NCBI GenBank assembly: GCA_963711595.1
Contig: CAVQER010000001.1
Location: 558,001 to 622,000 of the forward strand
Direction of reading: 5' to 3'
DNA length: 64,000 nucleotides
Source of the DNA: JAUSIF01 sp963711595
GTDB taxonomy: Bacteria; Pseudomonadota; Alphaproteobacteria; Rhizobiales; Xanthobacteraceae
Notes under the pieces: model-generated
What the model was told of the DNA's origin: nothing
The model's database searches: none
The model's input: only the letters and a program-made list of their open reading frames with translations
Made by a program: the position numbers and the translations under genes
Shown: positions 34,476-43,920 of the stretch, in pieces
How the letters are laid out: the number at the start of each line of letters is the position of its first letter
Numbering within the stretch: the first letter of the stretch is position 1

Positions 34476-35618
34476 ATGACAGTTGTGCGTAGCGGGGCGC
34501 CCAAACGGGCGCCCCGTTTAACCCCGGACCCCTCGAACGTAGACCGCGTTCTTGTGGGCGATTGCGTAACCGTTCTCGACAAACTGCCTCCAGAGTGTGT
34601 CGACCTCGTTTTCGCCGATCCTCCGTACAACCTCCAACTTCAAAACGAGCTGAAGCGTCCCGACGACTCAAAAGTCGACGCCGTCGACGATGATTGGGAT
34701 CAGTTCGCGAGCTTCGCGGCGTACGACGAATTCACCCGTGCCTGGCTCACCGCCTGCCGCCGGGTGATGAAGCCCTCGGCGACGCTCTGGGTGATCGGCT
34801 CTTATCACAACATCTTTCGCGTCGGCACGCTCCTGCAGGACACCGGGTTCTGGATCCTGAATGACGTCGTGTGGCGCAAGACCAATCCGATGCCGAACTT
34901 CCGCGGCCGGCGCTTCACCAACGCCCACGAGACGCTGATCTGGGCCGCTCGCGACCGTGAAACGCGCTACACGTTCAACTACGAAGCGCTGAAGGCCGGC
35001 AACGAAGACGTGCAGATGCGCTCCGACTGGACCATTCCGCTCTGCACCGGGGAAGAGCGGCTGAAGGACGGAACCGGCCGCAAGCTTCATCCGACCCAGA
35101 AGCCGGAGGCGCTCGTCGCGCGTGCGATCCTATCGGCGTCAAAACCCGGCGACGTCGTCCTCGATCCGTTCTTTGGAACCGGCACGACCGGGGCCGCGGC
35201 ACGCCGGCTCGGTCGGCATTATGTCGGCATCGAACGCGACGCGACCTATGCGGCACGCTCCGAGGCGCGTATCGCCGCGATCGAACCTCTGCCCTCGCCT
35301 TCGATCGCCCCGTTCATGACCGCCCGTGAGGCGCCGCGTGTGGCGTTCAATATTCTCATCGAGCGCGGCCTCGTGCGGGCCGGCGCCAAGCTCACGGATG
35401 CAAAGGGCCGCGTGAAGGCGCTCGTGCGTGCCGACGGCACGATCGCACTCAAGAACGGGAAAGACGCGAGCGTCGGCTCCATCCACCGCATCGGTGCGCT
35501 CGCGCAGGGACTGGACGCCTGCAACGGCTGGACTTACTGGCACGTCGAGGACGGCGCCGGCCGCAAGCCCATCGATACCCTGCGCGCGCAAATCCGCGCC
35601 GAGCTGACGCACCTGTAA
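34476..35618 (+). CDS. ccrM: CcrM-type cell-cycle adenine-N6 DNA methyltransferase (GANTC)
   Basis: CcrM methylates the adenine in GANTC and sets cell-cycle gene expression in alphaproteobacteria. The 380-residue product is a beta-class methyltransferase: catalytic motif IV DPPYNLQLQ at residues 48-56 precedes the SAM-binding DPFFGTGTTGAAARRLG near residue 230, and the family-specific C-terminal domain (about 270-380, with GLVRAGAKLTDAKGRV and SIHRIGALAQGLDACNGWTY) is present. I take ATG 34476; the upstream GTG 34428 adds a Cys/Arg-rich leader unlike the family. It is an orphan methyltransferase, without a restriction endonuclease gene beside it. Confidence 0.95.
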   Translation: MTVVRSGAPKRAPRLTPDPSNVDRVLVGDCVTVLDKLPPECVDLVFADPPYNLQLQNELKRPDDSKVDAVDDDWDQFASFAAYDEFTRAWLTACRRVMKPSATLWVIGSYHNIFRVGTLLQDTGFWILNDVVWRKTNPMPNFRGRRFTNAHETLIWAARDRETRYTFNYEALKAGNEDVQMRSDWTIPLCTGEERLKDGTGRKLHPTQKPEALVARAILSASKPGDVVLDPFFGTGTTGAAARRLGRHYVGIERDATYAARSEARIAAIEPLPSPSIAPFMTAREAPRVAFNILIERGLVRAGAKLTDAKGRVKALVRADGTIALKNGKDASVGSIHRIGALAQGLDACNGWTYWHVEDGAGRKPIDTLRAQIRAELTHL

Positions 35619-35629
35619 GATCGTCAGGA

Positions 35630-37360
35630 CTACGAAGTCTGTACGGGCGCCACGGCAGCAGCCGTTGTTAATGCGCGCGACTGTCCCAGCGCATAGTCCA
35701 GCATTCCGAGGGCGATCTCGCGTTCGCCCATAATCGTATGGCTGGCGCCGTGCGCGGTTAGATGATCGACCTCCGCGTCGGAATGGGCGCGCGCGATGAT
35801 CGGGAGATCCGCGCTCCGCTCGCGCGCCTGGTTGACGATCTGACCGGCTTCGAACGCGTCCGGAATAGCAACAAACAGCCAGCGTGCACCTTTCAGGTTC
35901 GCAGCCTCGAGCACGCGCGAGAGCGCGCCGTTCGCCGAGATGACCTCGATCCCTTTTCCGCGCAACTCGGTTGCGATCGGGCCCTGCTCCTCCACGACCA
36001 GGAACGGCAGCTTGCGGCGTATGAGCTCTTCGCCGATGACGCGGCCTACGCGGCCGTAGCCGATCAGCACCGCGTGATCGTTGAGCTTTGTCGTCGGGAT
36101 TTCTGCGGGCTCCTCAACGACCTGCGGTTGTCCCTCAGGGTGCGGCTCCGTTTTTTCTTCCCCTGCAGACATTATTCGCTCAAGCCCGAAAAACAGAATC
36201 GGATTGGCGATGATCGAAATCAGCGCTCCCGCCAGGATAAGGTCGCGCCCGGCTGCGGGAAGAATCTCCAGGGCGACACCGAGCCCAGCCAGGATGAAGG
36301 AGAACTCGCCGATCTGCGCGAGGCTCGCTGCGACCGTCAGAGCCGTGCGCATCGGATAGCCAAATGCGCGCATGATCCCGAAAGCCGTAAGCGAATTGCC
36401 AATCAATATTACCAGGAGCGTCGCAACAACGAGGAGCGGTGCGCGGATCAGGATCGATGGGTCGAACAGCATGCCGACCGAGACGAAGAACAGCACGGCG
36501 AAGGCGTCGCGAAGCGGCAGCGATTCTTCGGCAGCACGCTGGCTGAGCGGAGACTCGTGCAGCATCATGCCGGCGAAGAATGCGCCCAACGCAAATGAGA
36601 TGCCGAAGAGTTCGGTCGCGCCGTAAGCGACACCAAGCGCAATCGCGAGCACCGAAAGCCGGAATAGCTCGCGCGAACCGGTGTGCGCGACATAGTGCAG
36701 AATCCACGGAATGACGCGGCGCCCGACGACGAGCATCAGCGCGATGAAAGCGGCGACCTGACCCAACGTGAATGCGAAGGTCGTGAGAATATCCTGACGC
36801 TGCCACGGGCTAATGGCGTCGGCAGGGGAGGCTCCCCGCAAGAGATCGGTGATTGCGGGGATCAAGACGAGGACGAGGACCAAGATCAGGTCTTCGACGA
36901 CAAGCCAACCGACGGCTATGCGTCCCCTTGCCGTCTCGATGAGACGGCGCTCCTGAAGCGTGCGCGTCATGACTACTGTGCTGGCCACCGAAAGTGCCAG
37001 CCCGAAGATAAAGCCAGCTTCGATTGGCCAGCCCTGCATCCGTGCGAGGCCCATGCCAAGCAGCGTTGCAACGGTCATTTGGATAATCGCTCCGGGTAGC
37101 GCGATCGAGCGCACGGAGAGCAACGATCCGAGCGAGAAGTGCAGTCCGACTCCGAACATCAGCAGGATGACGCCGATTTCGGCGAGGGCACTCGCCAGGC
37201 CCTGGTCGGCAACGATACCGGGCGTGTACGGCCCGACCAGCACTCCCGCAAGCAGGTAGCCGACAAGCGGCGACACGCGGAGCCGTTGGGCTAGCGCGCC
37301 GAGAACGAACGCCAGCACCAAGCCAAGGACAACGGTTGCGATGAGCGGGTGGGGAGTCAT
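35630..37360 (-). CDS. monovalent cation:proton antiporter-2 (YbaL/KefB-like) with TrkA-N domain
   Basis: The 576-residue product has about twelve membrane helices in the first 390 residues, with VSPLVGYLLAGVLVGPYTPG and LLMFGVGLHFSLGSLL as in the CPA2 antiporter family, then an Asp-rich-free linker and a C-terminal TrkA-N regulatory domain beginning HAVLIGYGRVGRVIGEEL (NAD-binding GxGxxG). It probably exchanges K+ or Na+ for protons across the inner membrane under redox or pH control. I take ATG 37360; a TTG at 37369 would add three residues. It directly follows ridA (stop 10 bases upstream) on the same strand. Confidence 0.9.
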   Translation of the reverse strand: MTPHPLIATVVLGLVLAFVLGALAQRLRVSPLVGYLLAGVLVGPYTPGIVADQGLASALAEIGVILLMFGVGLHFSLGSLLSVRSIALPGAIIQMTVATLLGMGLARMQGWPIEAGFIFGLALSVASTVVMTRTLQERRLIETARGRIAVGWLVVEDLILVLVLVLIPAITDLLRGASPADAISPWQRQDILTTFAFTLGQVAAFIALMLVVGRRVIPWILHYVAHTGSRELFRLSVLAIALGVAYGATELFGISFALGAFFAGMMLHESPLSQRAAEESLPLRDAFAVLFFVSVGMLFDPSILIRAPLLVVATLLVILIGNSLTAFGIMRAFGYPMRTALTVAASLAQIGEFSFILAGLGVALEILPAAGRDLILAGALISIIANPILFFGLERIMSAGEEKTEPHPEGQPQVVEEPAEIPTTKLNDHAVLIGYGRVGRVIGEELIRRKLPFLVVEEQGPIATELRGKGIEVISANGALSRVLEAANLKGARWLFVAIPDAFEAGQIVNQARERSADLPIIARAHSDAEVDHLTAHGASHTIMGEREIALGMLDYALGQSRALTTAAAVAPVQTS

Positions 37361-37369
37361 GGATGACAA

Positions 37370-37732
37370 TTAGCGCGCAGCGACGACCATGATCTCGACC
37401 GTGAACTGCGGTGCAGCAAGTCTGGCTTCCGTAGTCGCTCGGGCTGGCGTGTTGCCGGGCGATACCCAGGCCTCCCAAACCTTGTTCATCTCGTCGAACT
37501 TGCCGATGTCGGTCAGAAAAATCTGGGCCTGAAGCAACTTGGTCTTGTCGCTGCCGGCCGCGGCAAGCAGTTGATCGATGATTTGAAGAATCTCGCGCGT
37601 TTGCTCTGTAACGCTTTTTCCAGCAGCTTGCTTGGCTACCTGACCCGCCAGGTAGACGGTCTCGCCATGAACCACCGCCTGGCTCATGCGCGGACCGGTT
37701 TCGTGACGCTCTATCTTCACGGCTTCCCCCAA
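37370..37732 (-). CDS. ridA: RidA family protein
   Basis: The 120-residue product matches the RidA (YjgF/YER057c/UK114) family: VHGETVYLAGQVAKQAAGKS, TREILQIIDQLLAAAGSDKT and a C-terminal NTPARATTEARLAAPQFTVEI, with an Arg in the substrate-carboxylate position. RidA enzymes deaminate reactive enamine/imine intermediates such as 2-aminoacrylate. This is a variant subgroup (VYLAGQV rather than VFVSGQ), so activity is less certain. It is upstream of, and probably co-transcribed with, the antiporter gene. Confidence 0.85.
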   Translation of the reverse strand: MGEAVKIERHETGPRMSQAVVHGETVYLAGQVAKQAAGKSVTEQTREILQIIDQLLAAAGSDKTKLLQAQIFLTDIGKFDEMNKVWEAWVSPGNTPARATTEARLAAPQFTVEIMVVAAR

Positions 37733-37831
37733 TGATTGATTTGTTGATGCAAGCCTAACCGATCGATCGTCGGATTGCGACCGCCAGCCGCAGCGGTATC
37801 GCGGCTCACCGCCGTGCTCTCGGCTTTCCGT

Positions 37832-38941
37832 TCACCGCGTCGCGTGCGCGATCACCTTGCGCATGAGCGAAGACAGGGCTTCCGCATCGAGTGCGGCGGC
37901 GGCGACGAAGCGCATGCCTTTCGGGGCGCGCGTACGCACGCCGACGTCGGTCGAAAGAACGGAAAGCTCCAGCGGAAAATGCGTGAAGACGTGACGCACG
38001 ACCCCAGGCAATGCGCGCCACACGACGCTGCCAGTTCCAAAGGCGATCACCTTCGCCGCGTCCGATCGAGCCCGCGCCGGCTCGAAATCCGGCAGCCACT
38101 CCGTGGTCGGCACCTCAATCATGCCGCCGAGCAATCCCTTGGGTGGCCGCCGCCGGACCAGCACCGCGCCATCGGTGCGACGCACCACGTAGGCCGCGCC
38201 TCTGCGCAACTGCCCTTCGCGTTTCGGTGCGCGAAAAGGAAATCGTTCGGGCCGACCCTCGAGCAGAGCTGCACAGTCATCACGCCAGGGACACACGCCG
38301 CAGGAAGGACGCTTCGGAACGCAGATCGTCGCACCGAGGTCCATCATCGCCTGCGCGAAGTCGCCTGCACGCTTGTCGGGGACAAGATCCGCTGCGAGGC
38401 TTCGCAACCCCTGCTTCCCGGCGGGCAACGGCGTCGCGACGGCGAAGAGCCGGGCCACGACGCGCTCGATATTTCCGTCGACGGGCGCGGCCTTCCTGCC
38501 TAAAGCGATCGCTGCGATTGCCGCAGCGGTGTAGGCGCCGATGCCAGGCAGCGCCCGCAGCTCTTCTTCCGTCGAAGGGAAGCGGCCACCGTGACGAGCA
38601 ACGAGCGTTCGCGCGCAGGCGTGCAGGTTGCGGGCGCGTGCGTAGTAGCCGAGCCCAGCCCAGAGCTTGAGGACTGTGTCCTGTCTCGCCGCAGCGAGGT
38701 CCTCAATCGTCGGGAAACGCGCAAGAAAGCGGTCGTAATACCGAACGACGGTCTCGACGCGCGTCTGTTGAAGCATGATCTCGGAGAGCCAAACGCGATA
38801 CGGTTCCGGCGTTTCGCCCTGCCGCGCCCGCCAGGGCAGATCGCGGCGGTTCCGGTCGTACCAAGCAAGCAGCGTCGCGGGGTCGGGGCTGGGGATTACC
38901 GGTTTGCGGCGGACAGCGCGCTTTGCGCCTGCTAGCGTCAT
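37832..38941 (-). CDS. mutY: A/G-specific adenine DNA glycosylase
   Basis: MutY removes adenine mispaired with 8-oxoguanine. The 369-residue product has WLSEIMLQQTRVETV with the catalytic Glu, the helix-hairpin-helix LPGIGAYTAAAIAAIALG with the catalytic Asp in PVDGNIERV, the 4Fe-4S loop CVPKRPSCGVCPWRDDC (spacing C-x6-C-x2-C-x5-C) and a C-terminal NUDIX-like 8-oxoG recognition domain from about residue 235. ATG 38941 is chosen; the open frame runs 117 codons further upstream, but that extension overlaps the divergent DUF721 gene and has no family resemblance. Confidence 0.95.
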   Translation of the reverse strand: MTLAGAKRAVRRKPVIPSPDPATLLAWYDRNRRDLPWRARQGETPEPYRVWLSEIMLQQTRVETVVRYYDRFLARFPTIEDLAAARQDTVLKLWAGLGYYARARNLHACARTLVARHGGRFPSTEEELRALPGIGAYTAAAIAAIALGRKAAPVDGNIERVVARLFAVATPLPAGKQGLRSLAADLVPDKRAGDFAQAMMDLGATICVPKRPSCGVCPWRDDCAALLEGRPERFPFRAPKREGQLRRGAAYVVRRTDGAVLVRRRPPKGLLGGMIEVPTTEWLPDFEPARARSDAAKVIAFGTGSVVWRALPGVVRHVFTHFPLELSVLSTDVGVRTRAPKGMRFVAAAALDAEALSSLMRKVIAHATR

Positions 38942-38950
38942 GCACACCGA

Positions 38951-39457
38951 TTGACAGAGCGCGACCTCTTGAACAAGCCCGTACGAAGCAGAGCCAAGCC
39001 GCTTGCTGACCTTGTCAACGGAACGCTGCAGACAGCGTTCGCGCGGCAGGGGTTCGCCGCCGTCGACATCATTACCCACTGGGAGGATATCGCCGGACCG
39101 GAGCTCGCCGGACGAACCGAGCCCCTGCGTCTCGTGTGGCCCCGCCGCGACGACCCGGAATCCACTGGCGTCCTGACCATCCGGGTAGAAGGCGCCTACG
39201 CGATCGAGCTGCAACACCTCGCGCCGATCGTCATCGACAGGGTCAACCGGTATTTCGGCTGGCGCTGCGTAGGGCGGATCGCTATCCGGCAAGGCCCCGT
39301 CACACGGCGCGCGCGCACTCCGGATCTGCCACTCGAACCTGCGGAAGAGGCGGTCGCCGAGGTCGAGCGCAACCTCGGGGCGTTCGAGGACAAAGGGCTA
39401 AAGTCCGCCCTTGCACGACTCGGGGCTCTGGTCCGATCGCGCGTCACGCGGGCGTGA
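38951..39457 (+). CDS. DUF721 (DciA-like) domain protein
   Basis: The 168-residue product has the DUF721 core at about residues 12-100: PLADLVNGTLQTAFARQGFA, ITHWEDIAGPELAGRTEPLRL and LTIRVEGAYAIELQHLAP. DUF721 includes DciA-type loaders of the replicative helicase; whether this protein has that role is inference. The start is TTG 38951 (a TTG at 38969 is an alternative). It diverges from mutY with a 9-base gap, so the promoters must overlap the start of the neighbouring gene. dsbA and smc follow, the order typical of Rhizobiales. Confidence 0.85.
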   Translation: MTERDLLNKPVRSRAKPLADLVNGTLQTAFARQGFAAVDIITHWEDIAGPELAGRTEPLRLVWPRRDDPESTGVLTIRVEGAYAIELQHLAPIVIDRVNRYFGWRCVGRIAIRQGPVTRRARTPDLPLEPAEEAVAEVERNLGAFEDKGLKSALARLGALVRSRVTRA

Positions 39458-39542
39458 TGCGCTGCTTGCGGTGGGTACCGCAACCTTGCCACAATCGGCC
39501 TCGTTCTTAGCTCAGCAATTGCAAGTCTTGGAGGACACCGTG

Positions 39543-40184
39543 ATGCTTTCGCGCCGCCACGTCATCGCCGGGATCGGCACGCTCTCCCTCGCGGCCACCG
39601 GCGGGATTGCGATCGGTCCGGCGGCGGCCCAGGACGTCAGCACAGAAATCCTTCATAAGGCGGGCCCGCTCGGCGACAAGGTCATCGGCGCGGAAAATGC
39701 CCCCGTGACCATCGTCGAATATGCGTCGGTGACGTGTCCGCATTGCGCGGCGTTCCACCGGGATACCTATCCGACGTTGAAATCGAAATATATCGATACC
39801 GGCAAGGTGCGGCTCATCTTCCGCGAGTTCCCGACGCATCCGCCGCAGATCGCCATCGGCGGCTTCATGCTCGCGCGCTGCGCAGGGGACAAATACTTCC
39901 CGATGCTCGATGCGCTCTTCGAACAGCAGCAGAACTGGGCGCAGGACCCCTATAACGGCTTCCTGCGCATCGCGCGGCAGGCGGGCCTTTCCGAGGAGCG
40001 CTTCGAAGCGTGCCTCAAGGATCAGAAGCTAGCCGAGGCCATCCAGGAAGTGGCGGTACGCGGCAACAAGGAATTCAAGGTCGAATCGACTCCGACCTTC
40101 TTCATCAACGGGAAGAAGTATGCCGGTGCGCTCTCGATAGCTGAGCTGGAAAAGATTCTCGAGCCGCTGCTGAAGGCCAGCTGA
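39543..40184 (+). CDS. DsbA family thiol-disulfide oxidoreductase, exported
   Basis: The 213-residue product has a signal sequence with a twin-arginine-like SRRHVIAG start (residues 3-10) and probable cleavage after GPAAAQ, then a thioredoxin fold with the CPHC active site at C65-C68 (VTCPHCAAFHRDTYP), the inserted helical domain, and cis-Pro in ESTPTFFINGKKY. Such periplasmic proteins introduce or isomerise disulfides. ATG 39543 has GGAGGA eight to thirteen bases upstream; longer in-frame extensions overlap the DUF721 gene. The possible Tat export signal is inferred from the two adjacent arginines. Confidence 0.9.
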   Translation: MLSRRHVIAGIGTLSLAATGGIAIGPAAAQDVSTEILHKAGPLGDKVIGAENAPVTIVEYASVTCPHCAAFHRDTYPTLKSKYIDTGKVRLIFREFPTHPPQIAIGGFMLARCAGDKYFPMLDALFEQQQNWAQDPYNGFLRIARQAGLSEERFEACLKDQKLAEAIQEVAVRGNKEFKVESTPTFFINGKKYAGALSIAELEKILEPLLKAS

Positions 40185-40303
40185 CCCACCAAGTTCTTCG
40201 TGAAATGAGGCACTTCCGGCACTTGCGAGGGGCGGTTTCGCAACGCATCTTGGGACGAATGCGAATCACGCGCGTCCGCGCGTGAGCGCGTAAAGGCGTT
40301 GCG

Positions 40304-43300
40304 ATGCAATTCACCCGGCTTCGGCTGATCGGCTTCAAATCCTTCGTTGAGCCTTCCGAGTTCCTCATCGAGCGGGGGCTGACGGGCATTGTCGGGCCGA
40401 ATGGCTGCGGCAAATCAAATCTCGTCGAAGCGCTGCGCTGGGTAATGGGCGAAAGCTCGCATAAGGCGATGCGCGCGCCCAACATGGACGACGTGATTTT
40501 CGCCGGGACGAATACCCGGCCGGCCAGAAACATGGCCGAGGTCGTGCTCACGATCGACAATGCGGATCACACCGCGCCTGCCGGCCTCAACGAGGAAACA
40601 CTCGAAGTCTCGCGCCGGATCGAACGCGAGGCGGGATCCGCCTATCGGGTCAACGGCCGCGAAGTGCGGGCTCGTGACGTGCAGCTCCTGTTCGCGGATG
40701 CCTCGTCGGGGTCGCGGTCGCCGGCGCTCGTTCGCCAGGGACAGATCGGCGAGATCATCAACGCGAAGCCGGAGCAGCGGCGCCGCATCCTTGAGGAGGC
40801 GGCGGGCATCGCCGGCCTGCATCAGCGCAAGCACGAGGCAGAGACTCGGCTCAAGGGGGCGGAGCAGAACCTGCAACGCGTCGAGGACGTGATCACGCAG
40901 ATCGCAAGCCAAATGGACGGACTGAAGCGGCAGGCCCGGCAGGCCGCACGATACAAAACGGTGTCCGCCGAAATCCGCAAGCAGCAAGGAATTCTCGCCG
41001 CGCTACGGTGGCGCGATGCGGAGGCTGCGGTCGCGGAAGCCGAACGGGCGCTCGATCTTTCCGTCCGCCTCGTTGCCGAGCGGACGCGAGCCCACGGCGA
41101 GGCAGGCCGCATTCGTACGGAGGCCTCGCAGCGTATCGCGCCATTGCGTGATGCTTCCGCCGCCAGTGCCGCCGCGCTGCAACGACTGACCGCGGCGCGC
41201 ACCGATCTCGAGCGCGAAGAAGCGCGTGCGAAGGCGCGCACGGAGGAGCTCGAGCGGCGCCTCACACAGCTCGCGCAGGACGTCGAGCGTGAGCGGGCGC
41301 TTGCGGCGGACGCGCACGAGGTGCTCGCGCGACTCGCCCGCGAGGAGGAAGCGCTCAACGCCGGTACCGACGACAGCGATACCGAGGCAGCTGCGCGTGG
41401 CCGGCTTGCGGCCGCCGAGGCCGCCGTCGCCGGCAGTGAACAGACATTCGGAGAAGCAACGACGGCACTCGCCGATCTCGCGGCGCGGCGTACGCAAATC
41501 GATCGCTCGATCGAGGAAGCAGTGGAACGCATCGCGCGCCTCGAGCGGGAGATCGAGGACATCGACCGCGAAGCGAAGGCGCTGGAAAAAACCGCCGACG
41601 ACGATCTCAAGAAGCTCAGCGCGGAAAGCGCTACAGCCCAGGAGGCACTGAGCCGGGTAGATGCCGACGCATTGCGCGCGGAAGCTGCGCGCTCCGCCGC
41701 GACGCAGGCGCTCGATGTTGCGCGGCGGCCGCTTGCGCAGGCCGAGCAGCAACTGCACCGGCTCGAGACCGAGGCGCGCACTCTCGCCAAGGTGCTCGAC
41801 GTCGAGAAGAAGAAGCTGTGGCCGCCGGTACTCGACACGATCAGCGTCGATGGCGGCTTTGAAACCGCGCTCGGCGCGGCGCTCGGCGACGACCTCGATG
41901 CGCCAACGGACAATGCCTCGCCCATGCACTGGGCGGGCGCGGACGTCGCCGGCGATCCGGCCTTGCCCGCGGGCGCGGAGCCCTTGTCGGCGCATGTCAA
42001 CGCACCGCCTGTCCTCGCCCGCCGCCTCGCCCAGATCGGCGTCGTGAGCCGCGCCGACGGCACGCGGCTCGCGGCCCGGCTCCGCCCCGGCCAGCGCCTG
42101 GTTTCCCGCGAAGGCGACCTCTGGCGTTGGGACGGTTTCACGGTCACCGCAGAAGCCCCGACCGCGGCGGGCCGCCGCCTCGCCGCGCGCAACCGGCTTG
42201 CCGAGCTCGATCGCGAAATCGAAACGGCCCGCACAAATGTGAAGCGCCTGTCGGAAGCGGCCGCCACGGCCGAAGAAGAAGCCCGCGCAACGGAGGCCGC
42301 GGAAACCGAGGCGCGCGGAAGATACCGCTCCGCGCAGGCAGCCGTTGCCTCCGCGCGCGAAGCCCTCTCACAGGCCGAGCGCAAAGCCGGCGACCGGCTG
42401 ACGCGTCTCTCCGCGCTCGTCGAAGCTCGCACACGCCTCGATTCCGGCCGCGATGAGGCAATCGCCGCGCAGGGTGAGGCGAGCGCCGCCCGTGGTGCGC
42501 AGGGCGAGCCCGCCGCACTCGAGGCACGGCTGGAGGAAAACCGCCAGATTCTCGCCCGGCATCGGGTAGCCCTCGCCGCCGCGAAGGCCGAGGTCGAGGG
42601 CATGGAGCGCGAGCGTGCTGCGCGAGCGCACCGGCTGACCTCGATCAGCGCGGAACGTGCTGCGTGGCGCGAACGTGAAGAAGGGGCGACGGCCCGTCTC
42701 AAGGCGATCGAAGAGCGTTCGGCGGAAACACGCACAGAGCGCGCGAACCTAGATGACGCCCCGGTCGCCTTCAACTCACAGCGTCAGGACCTGCTTTCCA
42801 AGATTTCCGAGGCGGAGGGCCTGCGCAAGGAGGCGGCTGACCGTCTCGCCGACGCCGAGAACGCACTTTCCGACGCAGAGCGCGCTGCGCGTGCAGCACA
42901 GGACGCGCTCTCGGGTGCTCGCGAGGAATCGGCGCGAGCCGAGGCACGGGTCGAAGGTGCGCGCGAACGGCGGGCGGGTCTCATCCGCGATGTGAGCGAT
43001 GCACTCGGCGGGGCGCCGGATCCGGCGCGGATCTCGGCCGTACTCGGCGAAGATCCAAGGGCGGTGGATGTAGCCGCCGTCGAGGCCGAGCTTGAACGGT
43101 TGAGCGAGACACGCGAGCGCCTCGGCGGGGTAAATCTGCGCGCGGAGGAGGAGTTGCGCGAGGTCGAGGCGCAGCACGGCGGGCTCTCGGCAGAGCGGGA
43201 CGACCTGATAGAGGCGATCAAGCGCCTGCGTCAGGGCATCACCAATCTCGATCGCGAAGCACGTGCGCGGCTCATCGCCTCGTTCGAGGTGGTGAACGGA

Positions 43301-43756
43301 CACTTCAAGAAGCTGTTCACGGGCCTCTTCGCCGGAGGCCAGGCGGAACTGATCCTCACCAATGCCGAGAACTCGGAAGACCCGCTGGAGGCCGGCCTCG
43401 ACATCATGGCGCGGCCGCCGGGCAAGAAGCCGCAGACGCTGTCGCTGCTATCCGGCGGCGAGCAGGCGCTGACGGCCCTCTCGCTCATCTTTGCGGTGTT
43501 CCTCACGAACCCGGCGCCCGTGTGTGTGCTGGACGAAGTGGACGCCCCGCTCGACGACAACAACGTCGAAAGGTTCTGCGGACTGCTCGACGAGATGACT
43601 CGCCTCACCACGACGCGCTTCGTCGTGGTCACGCACAATCCGATCACCATGAGCCGCGTGCATCGGCTCTACGGGGTAACGATGGCCGAGCAAGGCGTTT
43701 CGCAGCTCGTATCCGTCAACCTCGAGACCGCGCAGCGCTTCCGCGAGGCGAGCTGA
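40304..43756 (+). CDS. smc: chromosome segregation protein SMC
   Basis: SMC is the long coiled-coil ATPase of bacterial condensin, with ScpA/ScpB. The 1150-residue product has Walker A GPNGCGKS at residues 31-38, two long coiled coils rich in Ala, Glu, Arg and Leu, a hinge domain at about 500-620 (VLDTISVDGGFETALGAALG at its start), and the C-terminal head with the signature LLSGGEQALTALSLIFA and Walker B PVCVLDEVDAPLDD. The length is usual for alphaproteobacteria. It follows dsbA by 119 bases; a 20-base palindrome (40266-40285) lies 18 bases before its start. No indels are visible in this long gene. Confidence 0.97.
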   Translation: MQFTRLRLIGFKSFVEPSEFLIERGLTGIVGPNGCGKSNLVEALRWVMGESSHKAMRAPNMDDVIFAGTNTRPARNMAEVVLTIDNADHTAPAGLNEETLEVSRRIEREAGSAYRVNGREVRARDVQLLFADASSGSRSPALVRQGQIGEIINAKPEQRRRILEEAAGIAGLHQRKHEAETRLKGAEQNLQRVEDVITQIASQMDGLKRQARQAARYKTVSAEIRKQQGILAALRWRDAEAAVAEAERALDLSVRLVAERTRAHGEAGRIRTEASQRIAPLRDASAASAAALQRLTAARTDLEREEARAKARTEELERRLTQLAQDVERERALAADAHEVLARLAREEEALNAGTDDSDTEAAARGRLAAAEAAVAGSEQTFGEATTALADLAARRTQIDRSIEEAVERIARLEREIEDIDREAKALEKTADDDLKKLSAESATAQEALSRVDADALRAEAARSAATQALDVARRPLAQAEQQLHRLETEARTLAKVLDVEKKKLWPPVLDTISVDGGFETALGAALGDDLDAPTDNASPMHWAGADVAGDPALPAGAEPLSAHVNAPPVLARRLAQIGVVSRADGTRLAARLRPGQRLVSREGDLWRWDGFTVTAEAPTAAGRRLAARNRLAELDREIETARTNVKRLSEAAATAEEEARATEAAETEARGRYRSAQAAVASAREALSQAERKAGDRLTRLSALVEARTRLDSGRDEAIAAQGEASAARGAQGEPAALEARLEENRQILARHRVALAAAKAEVEGMERERAARAHRLTSISAERAAWREREEGATARLKAIEERSAETRTERANLDDAPVAFNSQRQDLLSKISEAEGLRKEAADRLADAENALSDAERAARAAQDALSGAREESARAEARVEGARERRAGLIRDVSDALGGAPDPARISAVLGEDPRAVDVAAVEAELERLSETRERLGGVNLRAEEELREVEAQHGGLSAERDDLIEAIKRLRQGITNLDREARARLIASFEVVNGHFKKLFTGLFAGGQAELILTNAENSEDPLEAGLDIMARPPGKKPQTLSLLSGGEQALTALSLIFAVFLTNPAPVCVLDEVDAPLDDNNVERFCGLLDEMTRLTTTRFVVVTHNPITMSRVHRLYGVTMAEQGVSQLVSVNLETAQRFREAS

Positions 43757-43840
43757 GCCGCGCGATATTCGGACACAGGCCGCGTGGCGAATACGTCCAC
43801 AATTTCAAAGCGTTAATTGGACTCCGGCGGCGCGCGTTCC

Positions 43841-43869
43841 TTGACTCGCCTCACCCTCGTCTCTAACTT
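43841..43869 (+). promoter_or_regulatory. sigma-70 type promoter of the ATP synthase Fo operon
   Basis: TTGACT (43841-43846) and TAACTT (43864-43869) are separated by exactly 17 bases, a good housekeeping promoter, ending 51 bases before the atpI ATG. It is the best promoter match seen in this window. Confidence 0.6.
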
Positions 43870-43920
43870 GCCCGCGGCTCGCTTGGCGGCGGGCTGTTTC
43901 CGTAGTGCGAAGGGTTGACG

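Noticed and set aside
40822..42774. Antisense open frame of 650 codons inside smc
   Set aside because: It is Ala/Ser/Arg-rich low-complexity sequence that mirrors the coiled-coil codon usage of smc; it has no ribosome binding site or domain. Long antisense open frames are expected in GC-rich DNA.
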